A stretch of 64,000 nt of DNA from Planctomycetes bacterium syqfu (GTDB lineage Bacteria; Planctomycetota; Phycisphaerae; Phycisphaerales; Phycisphaeraceae). Within the stretch, counting starts at the first letter, position 1, and each line of letters starts with the position of its first letter. The stretch spans positions 992,001 through 1,056,000 of the forward strand of contig CP087563.1 of NCBI GenBank assembly GCA_020974905.1, written 5' to 3'. Positions 43,930 to 52,459 of the stretch are shown piece by piece. Below the pieces are notes generated by a model, which saw only the letters and a program-made list of their open reading frames with translations, did not search any database and was not told the origin of the DNA. The translations under genes and the position numbers were made by a program.

Positions 43930-44682
43930 TTACTTACTTGTCCCGGCAATCAATCGCGCGATCGGCGTAAGCAGGTGTGGCACGACGCGGTCCGTTGCCA
44001 GATTCTCAGCATGATGCGATAACATCTGCAGAATCTCCGGCAGGTCTTCGACTTCATTAATCGGGCCATACTGACGGATGGTCAGGTAAATGCTGATGGG
44101 TTCGCTGCGTGATCGACGGGTCGAACCGCGCTTACCCCGACGTCTGGTTTTGACATCAAAGTAGGCTTGCAGATCACCATGCTTACTCAGGGCAACACCG
44201 ACCATCGGCTGGGCGTTAAGCAGCTTGGCATCCTCAATTGTGGTCAACTGTGCCAGGGGTGAATCGCCAAACAACGCTTCAGCAACAACGCGGTCCTGAT
44301 CACCATCGCACTCCAGATCAAAGCCGAAGGTCAACTCCAGATGGTCAACATCCAGCGGGCTGATGGAAAGGTGGTACGGTGCCATCTCAAGCAGGAGTTT
44401 GTGCAGGACGTAGCCTTCGGACATCGTCTCGGGATTGACATGCCCACTGCGGATGGAGGTCTCGCGCATGGCAGTCCACTTGTACTGCATGTCCTGATTG
44501 CGGGCGCTTTCAAGAGAAAGTTCATTGTCATAACGACGGAACTGATCCATCGTCGGATCACTCTTGCGAATACGGTCGAAAAAGTGGAGCAGGGACTCTC
44601 TGTCACTGGGCAAAGGCATCTTCAGGGCGAGTTTCTGATTGACGTAGAAATCGTTACAAAGTGCCCCGTAACTGGTTGTCAT
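43930..44682 (-). CDS. Conserved-looking hypothetical protein
   Basis: A 250-residue soluble protein. The N-terminal half is mixed alpha with a charged helix (DRIRKSDPTMDQFRRYDNEL). The middle contains LDVDHLELTFGFDLECDGDQ, and an Arg-rich patch RRRGKRGSTRRSRSEP precedes a beta stretch ISIYLTIRQYG. No family was recognised. The DVDHLELTFGFDLE segment might mark a TIGR-like uncharacterised family. It is transcribed alone, with a REP hairpin pair after it. Confidence 0.6.
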   Translation of the reverse strand: MTTSYGALCNDFYVNQKLALKMPLPSDRESLLHFFDRIRKSDPTMDQFRRYDNELSLESARNQDMQYKWTAMRETSIRSGHVNPETMSEGYVLHKLLLEMAPYHLSISPLDVDHLELTFGFDLECDGDQDRVVAEALFGDSPLAQLTTIEDAKLLNAQPMVGVALSKHGDLQAYFDVKTRRRGKRGSTRRSRSEPISIYLTIRQYGPINEVEDLPEILQMLSHHAENLATDRVVPHLLTPIARLIAGTSK

Positions 44683-45012
44683 AGCGGTACATCCTTCCGT
44701 AGGGCTCAGACGTTTTTCCTAGGCAAAACGCCCGTTTCTCCGGCCTCGAGTCTGATTATAGCCGATCAATCTTTAATCCGATAGCACCCTGCTATCACCA
44801 AGTTGCGATATGTCTCTGGCAATCCTGATCCGCGTCTGTTACCCTTGGCGAGGAAATTTGAGCAGCCTGCGTTAAACGGTCTATTTTGCCATCGTTATGC
44901 GCATCGCCAATCCGTCTTGAAGTCCAGATGCGCCCCATCTGAACAACCATCCAAGAGATCCACGCATGCGATGCTGTCCCCGGGCAAGACAGCGTTGAGA
45001 CTAGAAAAGATC
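44683..45012. other. Intergenic region between divergent genes
   Basis: A perfect 7-bp inverted repeat with a 3-nt centre, GATAGCA-CCC-TGCTATC, lies at 44780-44796 and could be a regulator site for one of the divergent genes. A plus-strand open frame joins the antiporter frame from 44803 but its residues have no membrane character. No other feature is evident. Confidence 0.45.
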
Positions 45013-46722
45013 ATGAAGCAAAAACCATCCTTCGCTCTGAAATTTGCTGGCCTACTCATCGTCATCCTCGGACTTGGGGGCGGTTACCTCATCGGCAAGC
45101 ATGTCCAACCGCAGTGGGAATTGCAGTACACGAGTATGGATGTGAAGCAGGATGACAGTGGGCTTTACTACATCTTCAAAGGCAAACGCACGCCGGTGGA
45201 TCAGGCACTGGAAGCGGGTGGCGTGCCGACGATGATGCCGGAGCAGGTGAACGGGAAAATTGTCATCGACAAAGACGGGCAATATTCCTACGTCACCGCG
45301 ACGAAGCATTTGGGTGTGTGGTCACTGTTGCCTGCGATCGTGGCAATTGGTTTGTGTCTTGCGACGCGTGAGCCGTTGGTGAGTTTGCTCATCGGGATCT
45401 GCACTGGCGCGCTGATGCTCCAGAAATATGATCTGACTGAAGAAGTGCTCATGCCATCCTTGGCCAGCACATCGTCTGCCGGTGTGTTGCTTTTGTACCT
45501 GTGGTTGCTGGGCGGACTGATGGGCGTGTGGTCGCGCACCGGTGCAACACAGGCCTTTGCACAGTGGGCAACACGCACGCTCGTGCGCGGGCCGCGCACC
45601 GCCAAGCTCGTTGCTTGGGGGTTGGGCATCCTGTTTTTCCAGGGCGGGAACATGAGTGCGGTCCTTGCAGGCACGTGCGTCAAACCCATCGCCGACAAGG
45701 AAAATATCAGTCACGAAGAGTTGTCCTACATCATCGATTCCACCGCATCACCCATCGCGATTCTCATGGCGTTTAACGCTTGGCCTGCCTACGTTCAAGC
45801 GTTGATCTTCGTCCCCGGCGTTGCTGTGTTGGCAACGGAGCAGGAACGGTTGGGCTTTTTCTTCCGGAGTTTGCCGCTGAGTTTTTACGCTGTTTTTGCG
45901 ATTCTCAGTACGTTTTTAGTCTGTATCGACAAGCCGATTTTCATTGGCAAACAAATGCGTGATGCGATCAAACGTTCGCGCGAAACCGGCATGCTTGACC
46001 GTGAAGATGCTCAACCACTCGCCTCCCCTGAGTTGCGTGAAAGTCACGTGCCCGAAGGATACACGCCTTCATTGATGGAGTTTGTGATCCCATTGGTGGT
46101 GATGATTGCCACGGCAATTGGCACGTTTGTTGCCACGGGTTCGCCGCAGGTTCGCTGGGCTTTTGCGTTCGCGTTGCTTGCGGCATGCGTGATGGCATTG
46201 GTTCGCGGGATGGCGTTGGATGACTTGATGGACGGCATTGCGACCGGTCTCAAGGGCGTGGTGATGGCGTCGGTGATTCTGCTTATGGCGGTGGCGCTGG
46301 GCAGTGTGACCAAGCAGATGGGTGGCGGTGCGTATTTGGTCAGCCAGTTGGGGAGCACGCTGCCTTACTGGATTTTGCCTGTCGCGTTGATGTTGCTAAC
46401 GATGTGCATCGCCTTTGCCACCGGCACAAGTTGGGGCACGTTCGCGGTGACCTTCCCGTTAGCGATGCCACTCGCGTGGGCGCTGGCCAACGAACATGAA
46501 CTCTCGCACCCGGTGTTGTATTTGATGGTCTGTTTTGCCAGCGTGCTTAACGGTAGCGTCTACGGCGACCAATGCTCCCCCATCTCCGACACGACAATCT
46601 TGAGCAGCATGACCTGCGGTGCAGACCTGATGGACCACGTCAAAACCCAGTTGATCCCCGCAAGTATCGCAGCCTTCGCCGCGATGGTCTGTTGGGAAAT
46701 TGTGGTGATCGGGTTTTGTTGA
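45013..46722 (+). CDS. NhaC-family Na+/H+ antiporter
   Basis: A 569-residue membrane protein with about 12 helices. The start MKQKPSFALK gives one leader helix followed by a soluble insert (about 35-95, DVKQDDSGLYYIFKG onward) not found in small NhaC proteins. Family features include GGLMGVWSRTGATQAFA, FATGTSWGTFAVTFPLAMP and the closing block GDQCSPISDTTILSSMTCGA and MDHVKTQLIPA. It exchanges sodium (or another cation) for protons or an organic ion. NhaC-family substrate cannot be fixed from sequence. Confidence 0.85.
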   Translation: MKQKPSFALKFAGLLIVILGLGGGYLIGKHVQPQWELQYTSMDVKQDDSGLYYIFKGKRTPVDQALEAGGVPTMMPEQVNGKIVIDKDGQYSYVTATKHLGVWSLLPAIVAIGLCLATREPLVSLLIGICTGALMLQKYDLTEEVLMPSLASTSSAGVLLLYLWLLGGLMGVWSRTGATQAFAQWATRTLVRGPRTAKLVAWGLGILFFQGGNMSAVLAGTCVKPIADKENISHEELSYIIDSTASPIAILMAFNAWPAYVQALIFVPGVAVLATEQERLGFFFRSLPLSFYAVFAILSTFLVCIDKPIFIGKQMRDAIKRSRETGMLDREDAQPLASPELRESHVPEGYTPSLMEFVIPLVVMIATAIGTFVATGSPQVRWAFAFALLAACVMALVRGMALDDLMDGIATGLKGVVMASVILLMAVALGSVTKQMGGGAYLVSQLGSTLPYWILPVALMLLTMCIAFATGTSWGTFAVTFPLAMPLAWALANEHELSHPVLYLMVCFASVLNGSVYGDQCSPISDTTILSSMTCGADLMDHVKTQLIPASIAAFAAMVCWEIVVIGFC

Positions 46723-46771
46723 GAGATGAATTTCAGCATTCGATCAGTTCACGCAAACAAGCTCTATTTTT

Positions 46772-46856
46772 CGTCACTCCCGCGCAGGCGGGAGTCCAGT
46801 GAAACATCCATGTGCTAACAGAATGCCACTGGATTTTCGCCTGCGCGGAAATGACG
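46772..46856. repeat. MITE-like palindromic repeat, copy 4 (reversed, core only)
   Basis: CGTCACTCCCGCGCAGGCGG at the left and CGGAAATGACG at the right, with TAACAGAATGCCACTGGATT inside. The flanking extensions are decayed; GATCAGTT/AACTGATC remains as an outer inverted pair near 46742 and 46883. Confidence 0.8.
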
Positions 46857-46895
46857 ATATGCAAGTCCCTATGAAGTCAAACTGATCAAGCTGCT

Positions 46896-47888
46896 CTACT
46901 CAATGGTGTTTTCAGGCCGCCGCCCTTTTCGCCAGGCGCCGGGAGCAATACCGGTGACACGTTTAAAGGCACGACTGAAGGCTGCTTCGGACTCATAGCC
47001 CAAGCGATCGGTGCATTGGGCAACGCTGAGATTTTCTTCGGATAGCCATGTCCCTGCCAGATGCATACGCCATCGCGTGAGATACTGCACCGGTGATTGA
47101 CCGACGTGCTGCGTAAAGCGTGCGGAAAAAGCGGAGCGTGACATGGCAACTTCCTTTGCCAGCGATGCGACCGTCCAATTGGTCATCGGCTGATTGTGGA
47201 TCAGCAGCAATGCCGGGCCGATGCGTTCATCCTGTAATGCCCCTAACCAACCGGTTCGCGCATCGGGATTCTGTATCAGCCATGTTCGGATGGCTTGAAT
47301 CACGAGGATGTCTGCAAGACGTGTGACGATGGTTTCACCACCGGGTTGCTTGCCCGTGGCTTCGGCAGCCATGAGTTGGAGACTGCTGTGCATCCATTGC
47401 GTGTGTGATGTCCCCCATGTCTGAATGTGGACGATGGGCGGTAGCAGGTCTACCAAATCCTTCGCTGCTGGATGTTCAAATCGGACGGCACCGCAGATGA
47501 GTGTTGTTGCCTCCCCACCACCGCCGTACTCCAAAAGTTCATATCTTGGACTGACTTTTTCAACGGGCAAATCAAAAAAGTTTTTGGCTTTGGCGCGCGG
47601 CTTGTGCACGATGCGATGGCCAAGCCCATGCGGCACCAACGCAAACTCACCGGGCGATAAGACCAATGCTGGGTGGTCCTTGACTTCCAAAATGCATCGC
47701 CCCGATGTCACCACATGAAAGAGCAGACAGTCAGGCATGGCAGGCAAACTGATGCCCCATGGTGCGGTCAGATGCGAGCGCGTATAGACCACTCCCGTCA
47801 TCCGCAGGTTATGCAGAATCTCACCCAGCGGGTCAGTTGATTGCCAAATATTCTGATCAGGTCCGGTTGTCTTGGGAATTGCAGTCAT
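46896..47888 (-). CDS. AraC-family transcriptional regulator
   Basis: A 330-residue regulator. The N-terminal cupin-like domain contains CLLFHVVTSGRCILEV and the LVPHGLGHRI segment. The C-terminal two-HTH AraC domain starts with LAKEVAMSRSAFSARFTQHV and ends with DRLGYESEAAFSRAFKRVTG. It is divergent from an NmrA-like oxidoreductase gene, and AraC regulators of this cupin type often control such neighbours. The intergenic 47889-48057 must carry both promoters. Confidence 0.92.
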   Translation of the reverse strand: MTAIPKTTGPDQNIWQSTDPLGEILHNLRMTGVVYTRSHLTAPWGISLPAMPDCLLFHVVTSGRCILEVKDHPALVLSPGEFALVPHGLGHRIVHKPRAKAKNFFDLPVEKVSPRYELLEYGGGGEATTLICGAVRFEHPAAKDLVDLLPPIVHIQTWGTSHTQWMHSSLQLMAAEATGKQPGGETIVTRLADILVIQAIRTWLIQNPDARTGWLGALQDERIGPALLLIHNQPMTNWTVASLAKEVAMSRSAFSARFTQHVGQSPVQYLTRWRMHLAGTWLSEENLSVAQCTDRLGYESEAAFSRAFKRVTGIAPGAWRKGRRPENTIE

Positions 47889-48057
47889 CGATGGATGATA
47901 TCACAGCATCTTGCTATATTTCCAACCTATTTGGACGTTCTGCAATATTTTCGACATTTACTGTCATAGTTTGCGCTATCCTTCCGGGATATCCTGATTC
48001 ACAACAAAACCGCACCCGATGTTGGTGCACTAGAATAAACCTCGAATCTGGAGAAAA

Positions 48058-48921
48058 ATGATGCCCGTCAACACCAACACAAACACGCGTGAAGAACTGA
48101 TTCTCGTGACCACTGCCAACGGCAAAACCGGTAGCCGGATCACTAACCAACTTGAAGCCATGGGCAAGCGTATCCGCCGTGGCTCACGGTCCGCTGAGAT
48201 CGCATTTGACTGGAACATGCCCGAAACCTGGGGCCCGGTTCTTGAAGGTGTGACAGCTGTGTACATCGCATACATTCCTGACCTGGCGGTCCCTGCTGCC
48301 CCTGCAACGATCAACGCCTTTGCCAATCTTGCTCGTGAGATGGGTGTTGAAAAACTGGTGCTGCTTTCAGGGCGCGGTGAGAAGAATGCCCAGGTCTGTG
48401 AACAGATCATCAAGGACAGCGGCATGGCATGGACCATCGTTCGCACGAGTTGGTTTAACCAGAATTTCAGTGAAGGTGAATTTACGCAGATGGTCCAGCA
48501 GGGCATGGTCACGCTGCCTGCCGACGCTATTGCCGAACCGTTTGTGGATGCTGATGACATTGCTGATGTCGTGACCGCTGCATTGACGGATTCACGTCAC
48601 GATGGCGAACTCTACGAAGTCACCGGCCCGCGCCTGCTGACCTTTGCCCAGGCCGTTGAGACGATTGCTCAGGTCACAGGCAAATCGGTGGAATATCAGC
48701 CTATTACCAATGATGCATTTGAAGCAGGCCTCAAAGCTGCCCAACTTCCAGATGACATGGTGTGGTTACTCAACTACCTGTTTACGGAAGTACTCGACGG
48801 TCGAAATGAAAAAGTGTGTGATGGCGTGGAGCGTGCGTTGGGACGCCCTGCCAAAGACTTTGCCGACTTCGTCAAGTCGGTAGCCCAAAGCGGTGTCTGG
48901 GATACGGCTGTCATTGTCTGA
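48058..48921 (+). CDS. NmrA-like NAD(P)-binding oxidoreductase
   Basis: A 287-residue protein of the NmrA/atypical SDR family. The N-terminal strand and loop LVTTANGKTGSRITNQL carries the nucleotide-binding turn. FANLAREMGVEKLVLLSGRG and WTIVRTSWFNQNFSE follow the family order. The substrate is unknown; such proteins act as quinone or redox-sensing reductases. GGAG lies 6 bp before the ATG. It is divergent from the AraC regulator, so regulation by that protein is likely (inference). Confidence 0.85.
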   Translation: MMPVNTNTNTREELILVTTANGKTGSRITNQLEAMGKRIRRGSRSAEIAFDWNMPETWGPVLEGVTAVYIAYIPDLAVPAAPATINAFANLAREMGVEKLVLLSGRGEKNAQVCEQIIKDSGMAWTIVRTSWFNQNFSEGEFTQMVQQGMVTLPADAIAEPFVDADDIADVVTAALTDSRHDGELYEVTGPRLLTFAQAVETIAQVTGKSVEYQPITNDAFEAGLKAAQLPDDMVWLLNYLFTEVLDGRNEKVCDGVERALGRPAKDFADFVKSVAQSGVWDTAVIV

Positions 48922-49003
48922 CCCAGTAACTGCGAACCATGTAACCGAACCAGCGATAATAATGTGATGCAATGGCTGAATCAGAAGCCAATGACGCGCA
49001 TAA

Positions 49004-49034
49004 AAAAAGCTCGCGTCATTTCGACACGAGCTTT
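49004..49034 (-). terminator. Minus-strand terminator at the island boundary
   Basis: Read on the minus strand, AAAGCTCGTGTC pairs with GACGCGAGCTTT (one mismatch) around a 5-nt loop and continues into TTTTTTTAT. There is no protein gene upstream of it on that strand, which fits a lost RNA gene. Confidence 0.7.
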
Positions 49035-49208
49035 AAAACTCCCCGAGTCGAACGGGTTTCAAACTCTGGGAGCATTACAACCCATGAATATACCGGGCCT
49101 TGTGGATTTAACAAGTAGCGAACACGGTCTCTCGGCCTGTACGAGCAGATTCCGAACACACGGGCGCTCTCGCAACCGGCCGGTTAACTGGTTCGCTGGG
49201 CGCATAGA

Positions 49209-49238
49209 CTTGACTAAATTGTCAAGCTGGGCTAAAGT
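49209..49238 (+). promoter_or_regulatory. Promoter with overlapping palindromic operator for the NTase/HTH operon
   Basis: TTGACT (49210-49215) and TAAAGT (49233-49238) are spaced 17 bp. The palindrome CTTGAC-TAAATT-GTCAAG (49209-49226) covers the -35 box, as expected for autorepression by the HTH protein of the operon. Confidence 0.65.
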
Positions 49239-49261
49239 GTATTGCTTGGAGAGCCGATGCA

Positions 49262-49822
49262 ATGACCATGTTGCCACCGTTCACGGATGATGGGTTGCTG
49301 CCGCCGGCAGATTACACGCTCACGCTGGATGAGGTGCGGGCATCTGTCCTGATCGAAGATCCTCAGCCATCACGAGAAGATTCGCATTGGGACAGCGGAT
49401 GGCGACTGAAGCTGGTCGACAACCTCGGCGTGATGGTGGCCCAACTCTGGCAGGTCGGCATCACCGAGATATTCGTCAACGGCTCGTTCGTGGAAGACAA
49501 GGACCACCCCAACGACATCGACGGCTACTTCGTCTGCGATCTGCGCCGCCTGGCCTCGGGCGATCTGGAACGGGAACTCAACCTGCTCGACCCGCACAAG
49601 GTCTGGACGTGGGACCCGACGACGCGTCGGCCCTACCGCGGATACCCGAAGAAGCAGTTGCCGATGTGGCATCAGTACCGCGTGGAATTGTACCCGCACG
49701 TCGGCCAGGTGAGCGGCATCCGCGACAAGCACGGACATGAGCTTGAGTTTCCCGCCGCGTTCAGGCAGTCACGGCGCGACGGACACCCCAAAGGCATCAT
49801 CAGGATCGGAGGTCACCCATGA
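49262..49822 (+). CDS. Nucleotidyltransferase-fold protein, putative toxin
   Basis: A 186-residue protein. VNGSFVEDKDHPNDIDGYF matches the minimal nucleotidyltransferase pattern: Gly74-Ser75, nine residues, then Asp85-x-Asp87 as probable metal ligands. A third acidic residue and the C-terminal part (WHQYRVELYPHVGQ) would complete the site. It probably adds nucleotides to RNA or protein. The gene overlaps the next by 4 bp (ATGA) and shares its promoter, a layout used by toxin-antitoxin pairs such as AbiE/MenAT, though here the enzyme comes first. The family name DUF6932 is a guess from memory. Confidence 0.75.
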   Translation: MTMLPPFTDDGLLPPADYTLTLDEVRASVLIEDPQPSREDSHWDSGWRLKLVDNLGVMVAQLWQVGITEIFVNGSFVEDKDHPNDIDGYFVCDLRRLASGDLERELNLLDPHKVWTWDPTTRRPYRGYPKKQLPMWHQYRVELYPHVGQVSGIRDKHGHELEFPAAFRQSRRDGHPKGIIRIGGHP

Positions 49823-50265
49823 TCCGCAACGAGAACGAATACCGTGAGGCGGTCCAGCGGCTGGCCGATGAGAAGCAGCGCATCGCACAGCAAAAGGCCG
49901 AGCTTGAGAAGATGGACCTGTCGCCCGACGAGGTGAAGCGGGTGCTTGACCCCATGCGCTCGTTTCATCTGCAGCTCCAGGAAGAGGTCGAAAGCTACGA
50001 GCGCCTCAAGCGCGGCGAGTTTGAGGAGATTCGAAACCTGCGCGGCCTGGGGCACCTGCTGATCGCGCTGCGCATCGCACGCGGCATCAGTCAGCGCCAA
50101 CTTGCCGAGCGCCTTGGCGTGCATGAATCGCAGGTTTCCCGCGACGAGCGCAACGAGTACCACGGCATCACACTGGATCGAGCGGCCCGCGTGCTTGATG
50201 CGTTGGGTGTTGACCTGCGCAGCACGGTGCAGGTGCCGGCGGAAGACCTGGCGGTCGCGGTATGA
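49819..50265 (+). CDS. XRE-type HTH protein, putative antitoxin
   Basis: A 148-residue protein. The first 70 residues form a charged helix or coiled coil (EYREAVQRLADEKQRIAQQK onward), likely for dimerization or toxin binding. Residues 78-133 are an XRE helix-turn-helix (ARGISQRQLAERLGVHESQV). Its start overlaps the nucleotidyltransferase stop by ATGA. A palindrome over the operon's -35 box is its probable operator. Antitoxin function is inference from arrangement. Confidence 0.8.
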   Translation: MIRNENEYREAVQRLADEKQRIAQQKAELEKMDLSPDEVKRVLDPMRSFHLQLQEEVESYERLKRGEFEEIRNLRGLGHLLIALRIARGISQRQLAERLGVHESQVSRDERNEYHGITLDRAARVLDALGVDLRSTVQVPAEDLAVAV

Positions 50266-50284
50266 GTGCGCCGTGGATACCGAC

Positions 50285-50845
50285 TCACCAGCAGTTCATC
50301 GGGCACCACATCATCGGGTTCTGCGGCTGTCGCTGGGCGTCCCCGGGGGCGGGCTGCGTGGTCGGTGTCCCCATCCTCGGGCACATCAGCATGCCGGGAT
50401 TCCACTGCCAACCATGTTGCTGGGCCATTTGCTGCATGTGCTGATGCATCTGCATCATGTTCTGCGGCCCGGCCGCCATCGGTTGGAGTTTGGCGATCTG
50501 CTCCGCGGTGAGGACCGCCTTGACCTGCTCCCGCGCCTGGTCGGCAATGGCCTGAACCTTCTTGACCTGTTCGTCGCTCAGGCCCAAGCCGGTCTGGTAG
50601 GTCAGAACCGACGCCGGATCGTAAGCATTGATCTGCGCTGCCGTCATCATGCGGCAACGCATCATCATTCCGTCGGACAGGCCCATCTGCTTCATCATGT
50701 CTATCCACTGGGCCTGATTCATCGTGCCCGGCGGATTGGCGGCGGCATCGGCAGGAGGCGTGTCTTGCGCGTGGGCCAGGACGGCGAACAAACCACCGAC
50801 CGCCAACAAAATCGTCAGCGCGCTCAAAGTGCTACGATGTGACAT
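50285..50845 (-). CDS. Spy/CpxP-like Met-rich exported protein
   Basis: A 186-residue protein. The start MSHRSTLSAL is preferred, with GGAG upstream, and gives a signal peptide ending in AHAQD. The mature part is helical and rich in Met and Gln (WIDMMKQMGLSDGMMMRCRM; MMQMHQHMQQMAQQHGWQW) with the LSDEQVKKVQAI and LTAEQIAKLQPM segments seen in Spy/CpxP or Met-rich metal-binding proteins. It ends MMWCPMNCW. The likely role is periplasmic metal sensing or chaperoning. The upstream region has an inverted repeat GGAACC-TACAGT-GGTTCC at 50882-50899. Confidence 0.75.
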   Translation of the reverse strand: MSHRSTLSALTILLAVGGLFAVLAHAQDTPPADAAANPPGTMNQAQWIDMMKQMGLSDGMMMRCRMMTAAQINAYDPASVLTYQTGLGLSDEQVKKVQAIADQAREQVKAVLTAEQIAKLQPMAAGPQNMMQMHQHMQQMAQQHGWQWNPGMLMCPRMGTPTTQPAPGDAQRQPQNPMMWCPMNCW

Positions 50846-50921
50846 AGGACAACTCCTGTTCAAGGATAACCCAGTCTGTCGGGAACCTACAGTGGTTCCA
50901 GTTTGTCATTCATACAGGTCT

Positions 50922-51749
50922 TCACCACATGGGGCAGTCGTCGCACCAGCGTCGCCAGTTCGGTTGAGCTTGCGGCTGTTGGTTTGACGGGGCTGCGTCC
51001 TCGCCTGGAGCGAGCATCTGTCGCATCCACCGGCCGCGCTCCCAACACATGTCGCGGTATCGCGCGATCACTTGTTCCTGTGGGTGACCCGTTGAAGTAA
51101 ACCGGTCCAGCGCGTCGCGCTGGTAGTCCGTCAAGTAAGCAGCCCGCGACACCAATAGTTGACGGTTCGGCTCGGATAGTTGCGGGGCGGCGAGCACCGC
51201 GAGGCGAGCTTCCTCCAGCATTTGATCGAGAATCTGTGGATCGGCCTGGCCCGTGCGTTGCTGCTGGGCCACGGCTTCACGCAGACGCCGTGACGAGAAG
51301 ACGATCCGTAACTCCGCCTGATCCTCGGTGTTGAGCGTCAGGAAGAATCGTGCCCGCTCGGTAAACAGCTTCACCGGGTAGAGGAAGTCACCGGGCATCG
51401 CGCCCGCCGAAGCGTTGACCGTCCCCCATCCGATGAGGAACATGACCAGGACGATCGCGGCGGCCCGTGTCCAAACAGGCCGACTGAACCACCGGACCTT
51501 GCGCGGCGCGGGTTCGGCGCGGGAGGCGGTCAACGTCTGGCTACCCAGTCGGCCGAGCGTCTTCATCAAACCCGCGAGGGAAACATTGGGGTCGGGCAGG
51601 CACTCCAGGCGCGTGGCGATATCCAGCAGGGGCCGCAACGCTTCGGCATCCGCCGGGTGTTCGGCCAGCGCGTCGTCGATGGTCTGGCCGCCACGCACTT
51701 GATCAAGGCAGGCGTCCAGCGTGTCCACCAGATGCTGTTCACGTTCCAT
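50922..51749 (-). CDS. DUF5667-like membrane protein, probable sigma partner
   Basis: A 275-residue protein. A helical N-terminal part of about 90 residues (LDACLDQVRGGQTIDDALAE) lies before a single membrane helix (AAAIVLVMFLIGWGTVNA). Then comes a domain starting PGDFLYPVKLFTERARFFLT, the opening of DUF5667. The C-terminus ends WCDDCPMW, like the CPM-Cys/Trp end of the neighbouring Met-rich protein. It overlaps the ECF sigma gene by 11 bp. The layout resembles an anti-sigma factor with an extracytoplasmic sensor, but no zinc anti-sigma motif is visible. Confidence 0.7.
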   Translation of the reverse strand: MEREQHLVDTLDACLDQVRGGQTIDDALAEHPADAEALRPLLDIATRLECLPDPNVSLAGLMKTLGRLGSQTLTASRAEPAPRKVRWFSRPVWTRAAAIVLVMFLIGWGTVNASAGAMPGDFLYPVKLFTERARFFLTLNTEDQAELRIVFSSRRLREAVAQQQRTGQADPQILDQMLEEARLAVLAAPQLSEPNRQLLVSRAAYLTDYQRDALDRFTSTGHPQEQVIARYRDMCWERGRWMRQMLAPGEDAAPSNQQPQAQPNWRRWCDDCPMW

Positions 51750-52293
51750 AGCGCACCTCCCGACCGGCCAGCAGGCCGCGCAGCGCCGACAGCGCCCGGA
51801 ACTGAAGCACCCGGATCGCGCCGGGGCTGCGATCCATGATGGCCGACACGTCGTCGTTGCCCAAACCCTCGATGAACTTGAGCGTGACCAGTTGCCGCTG
51901 GTCGTCGCTCAGCTTGCCGATCGCCTGTTCCAGATCGATCCACGCCGCCACCGTGTCGGGGACGCTCGCGTTGTCGTGGGCTTGTGCTTCGTATTGCTCG
52001 GTCATGGCGGTCATCACGGTGCGCTTCTTTGCCCCGGCCGCTCGCCGATCGTCCACGACAACCCGTTCAGCGATCCGGAACAGCCAGGCGGGGAAAGAGC
52101 CTTGTTGCTGGTTCAGATTCTTGAGCACGCGGACGAATACTTCGCTGGTGAGGTCTTCCGCGAGGTCCGCTGCTACTCGGTAGCGCATGTATTTGAGCAC
52201 CTTCGGGTAATAGCGGGCGCACAGGGCGGTCAGGGCCTCGGTTTCGCCTGACCTTGCCCCTTCCAGCAGCCCCATCAGTTCGTCGTCGTTCAC
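51739..52293 (-). CDS. ECF-type RNA polymerase sigma factor
   Basis: A 184-residue sigma70-family factor of the ECF type. The region 2 segment YYPKVLKYMRYRV, AEDLTSEVFVRVLKNL and the FPAWLFRIAERVVVDDRR block are followed by region 4 with LSDDQRQLVTLKFIEGLGND and an HTH ending AIRVLQFRALSALRG. Translation begins at GTG with GGAG 6 bp upstream. It is followed by the DUF5667-like gene, probably its regulator. A motif upstream of it recurs before the His-rich gene. Confidence 0.9.
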   Translation of the reverse strand: MNDDELMGLLEGARSGETEALTALCARYYPKVLKYMRYRVAADLAEDLTSEVFVRVLKNLNQQQGSFPAWLFRIAERVVVDDRRAAGAKKRTVMTAMTEQYEAQAHDNASVPDTVAAWIDLEQAIGKLSDDQRQLVTLKFIEGLGNDDVSAIMDRSPGAIRVLQFRALSALRGLLAGREVRYGT

Positions 52294-52312
52294 GTGTCAC
52301 TCCAGGAGTTCA

Positions 52313-52341
52313 GTCGGAACGACCCTCGCTGGCGTTACGCC
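52313..52341 (-). promoter_or_regulatory. Shared promoter-like motif before the sigma gene
   Basis: On the minus strand GGCGTAACGCCAGCGAGGGT is followed by CGTTCCGAC. The same layout occurs at 52805-52832 before the His-rich gene. It may be the ECF promoter (GTAAC box and CGTTCC box) or an operator, given the near-palindrome GGCGTAACGCC. Confidence 0.55.
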
Positions 52342-52459
52342 GGTGGCCCGGCGAGTCTGAACTGGACATCGGTCCGCAGCGACGAGCCAGCCATCCGTAA
52401 ATGATGTTGCCGCGCCGGCTCCCCCGATTCATTGTCCCACATGGATCATGATAGACTGG

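Larger units (their letters stand above)
48922..49261. other. Left boundary of the metal island, gene-free
   Basis: No protein gene is supported in this gap. On the minus strand a strong hairpin AAAGCTCG-c-GTC/GAC-a-CGAGCTTT lies at 49008-49034, with a T-run beyond it (read as T on the minus strand). Immediately before it in minus-strand order (49034-49075) is a sequence with CCCG-TTCGACT-CGGG, like a tRNA T-arm followed by an acceptor-like end. This may be a 3' tRNA remnant at an integration site. A promoter and operator for the next genes are at 49209-49238. Confidence 0.45.

Noticed and set aside
49030-49261. tmRNA or complete tRNA on the minus strand
   Set aside because: Only the 3' T-arm-like part is visible; no matching 5' acceptor is found upstream and the space before the next gene is too short for a tmRNA.
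48964-49290. 108-codon plus-strand frame across the island boundary
   Set aside because: It reads through the hairpin terminator and tRNA-like segment antisense to a likely RNA remnant.
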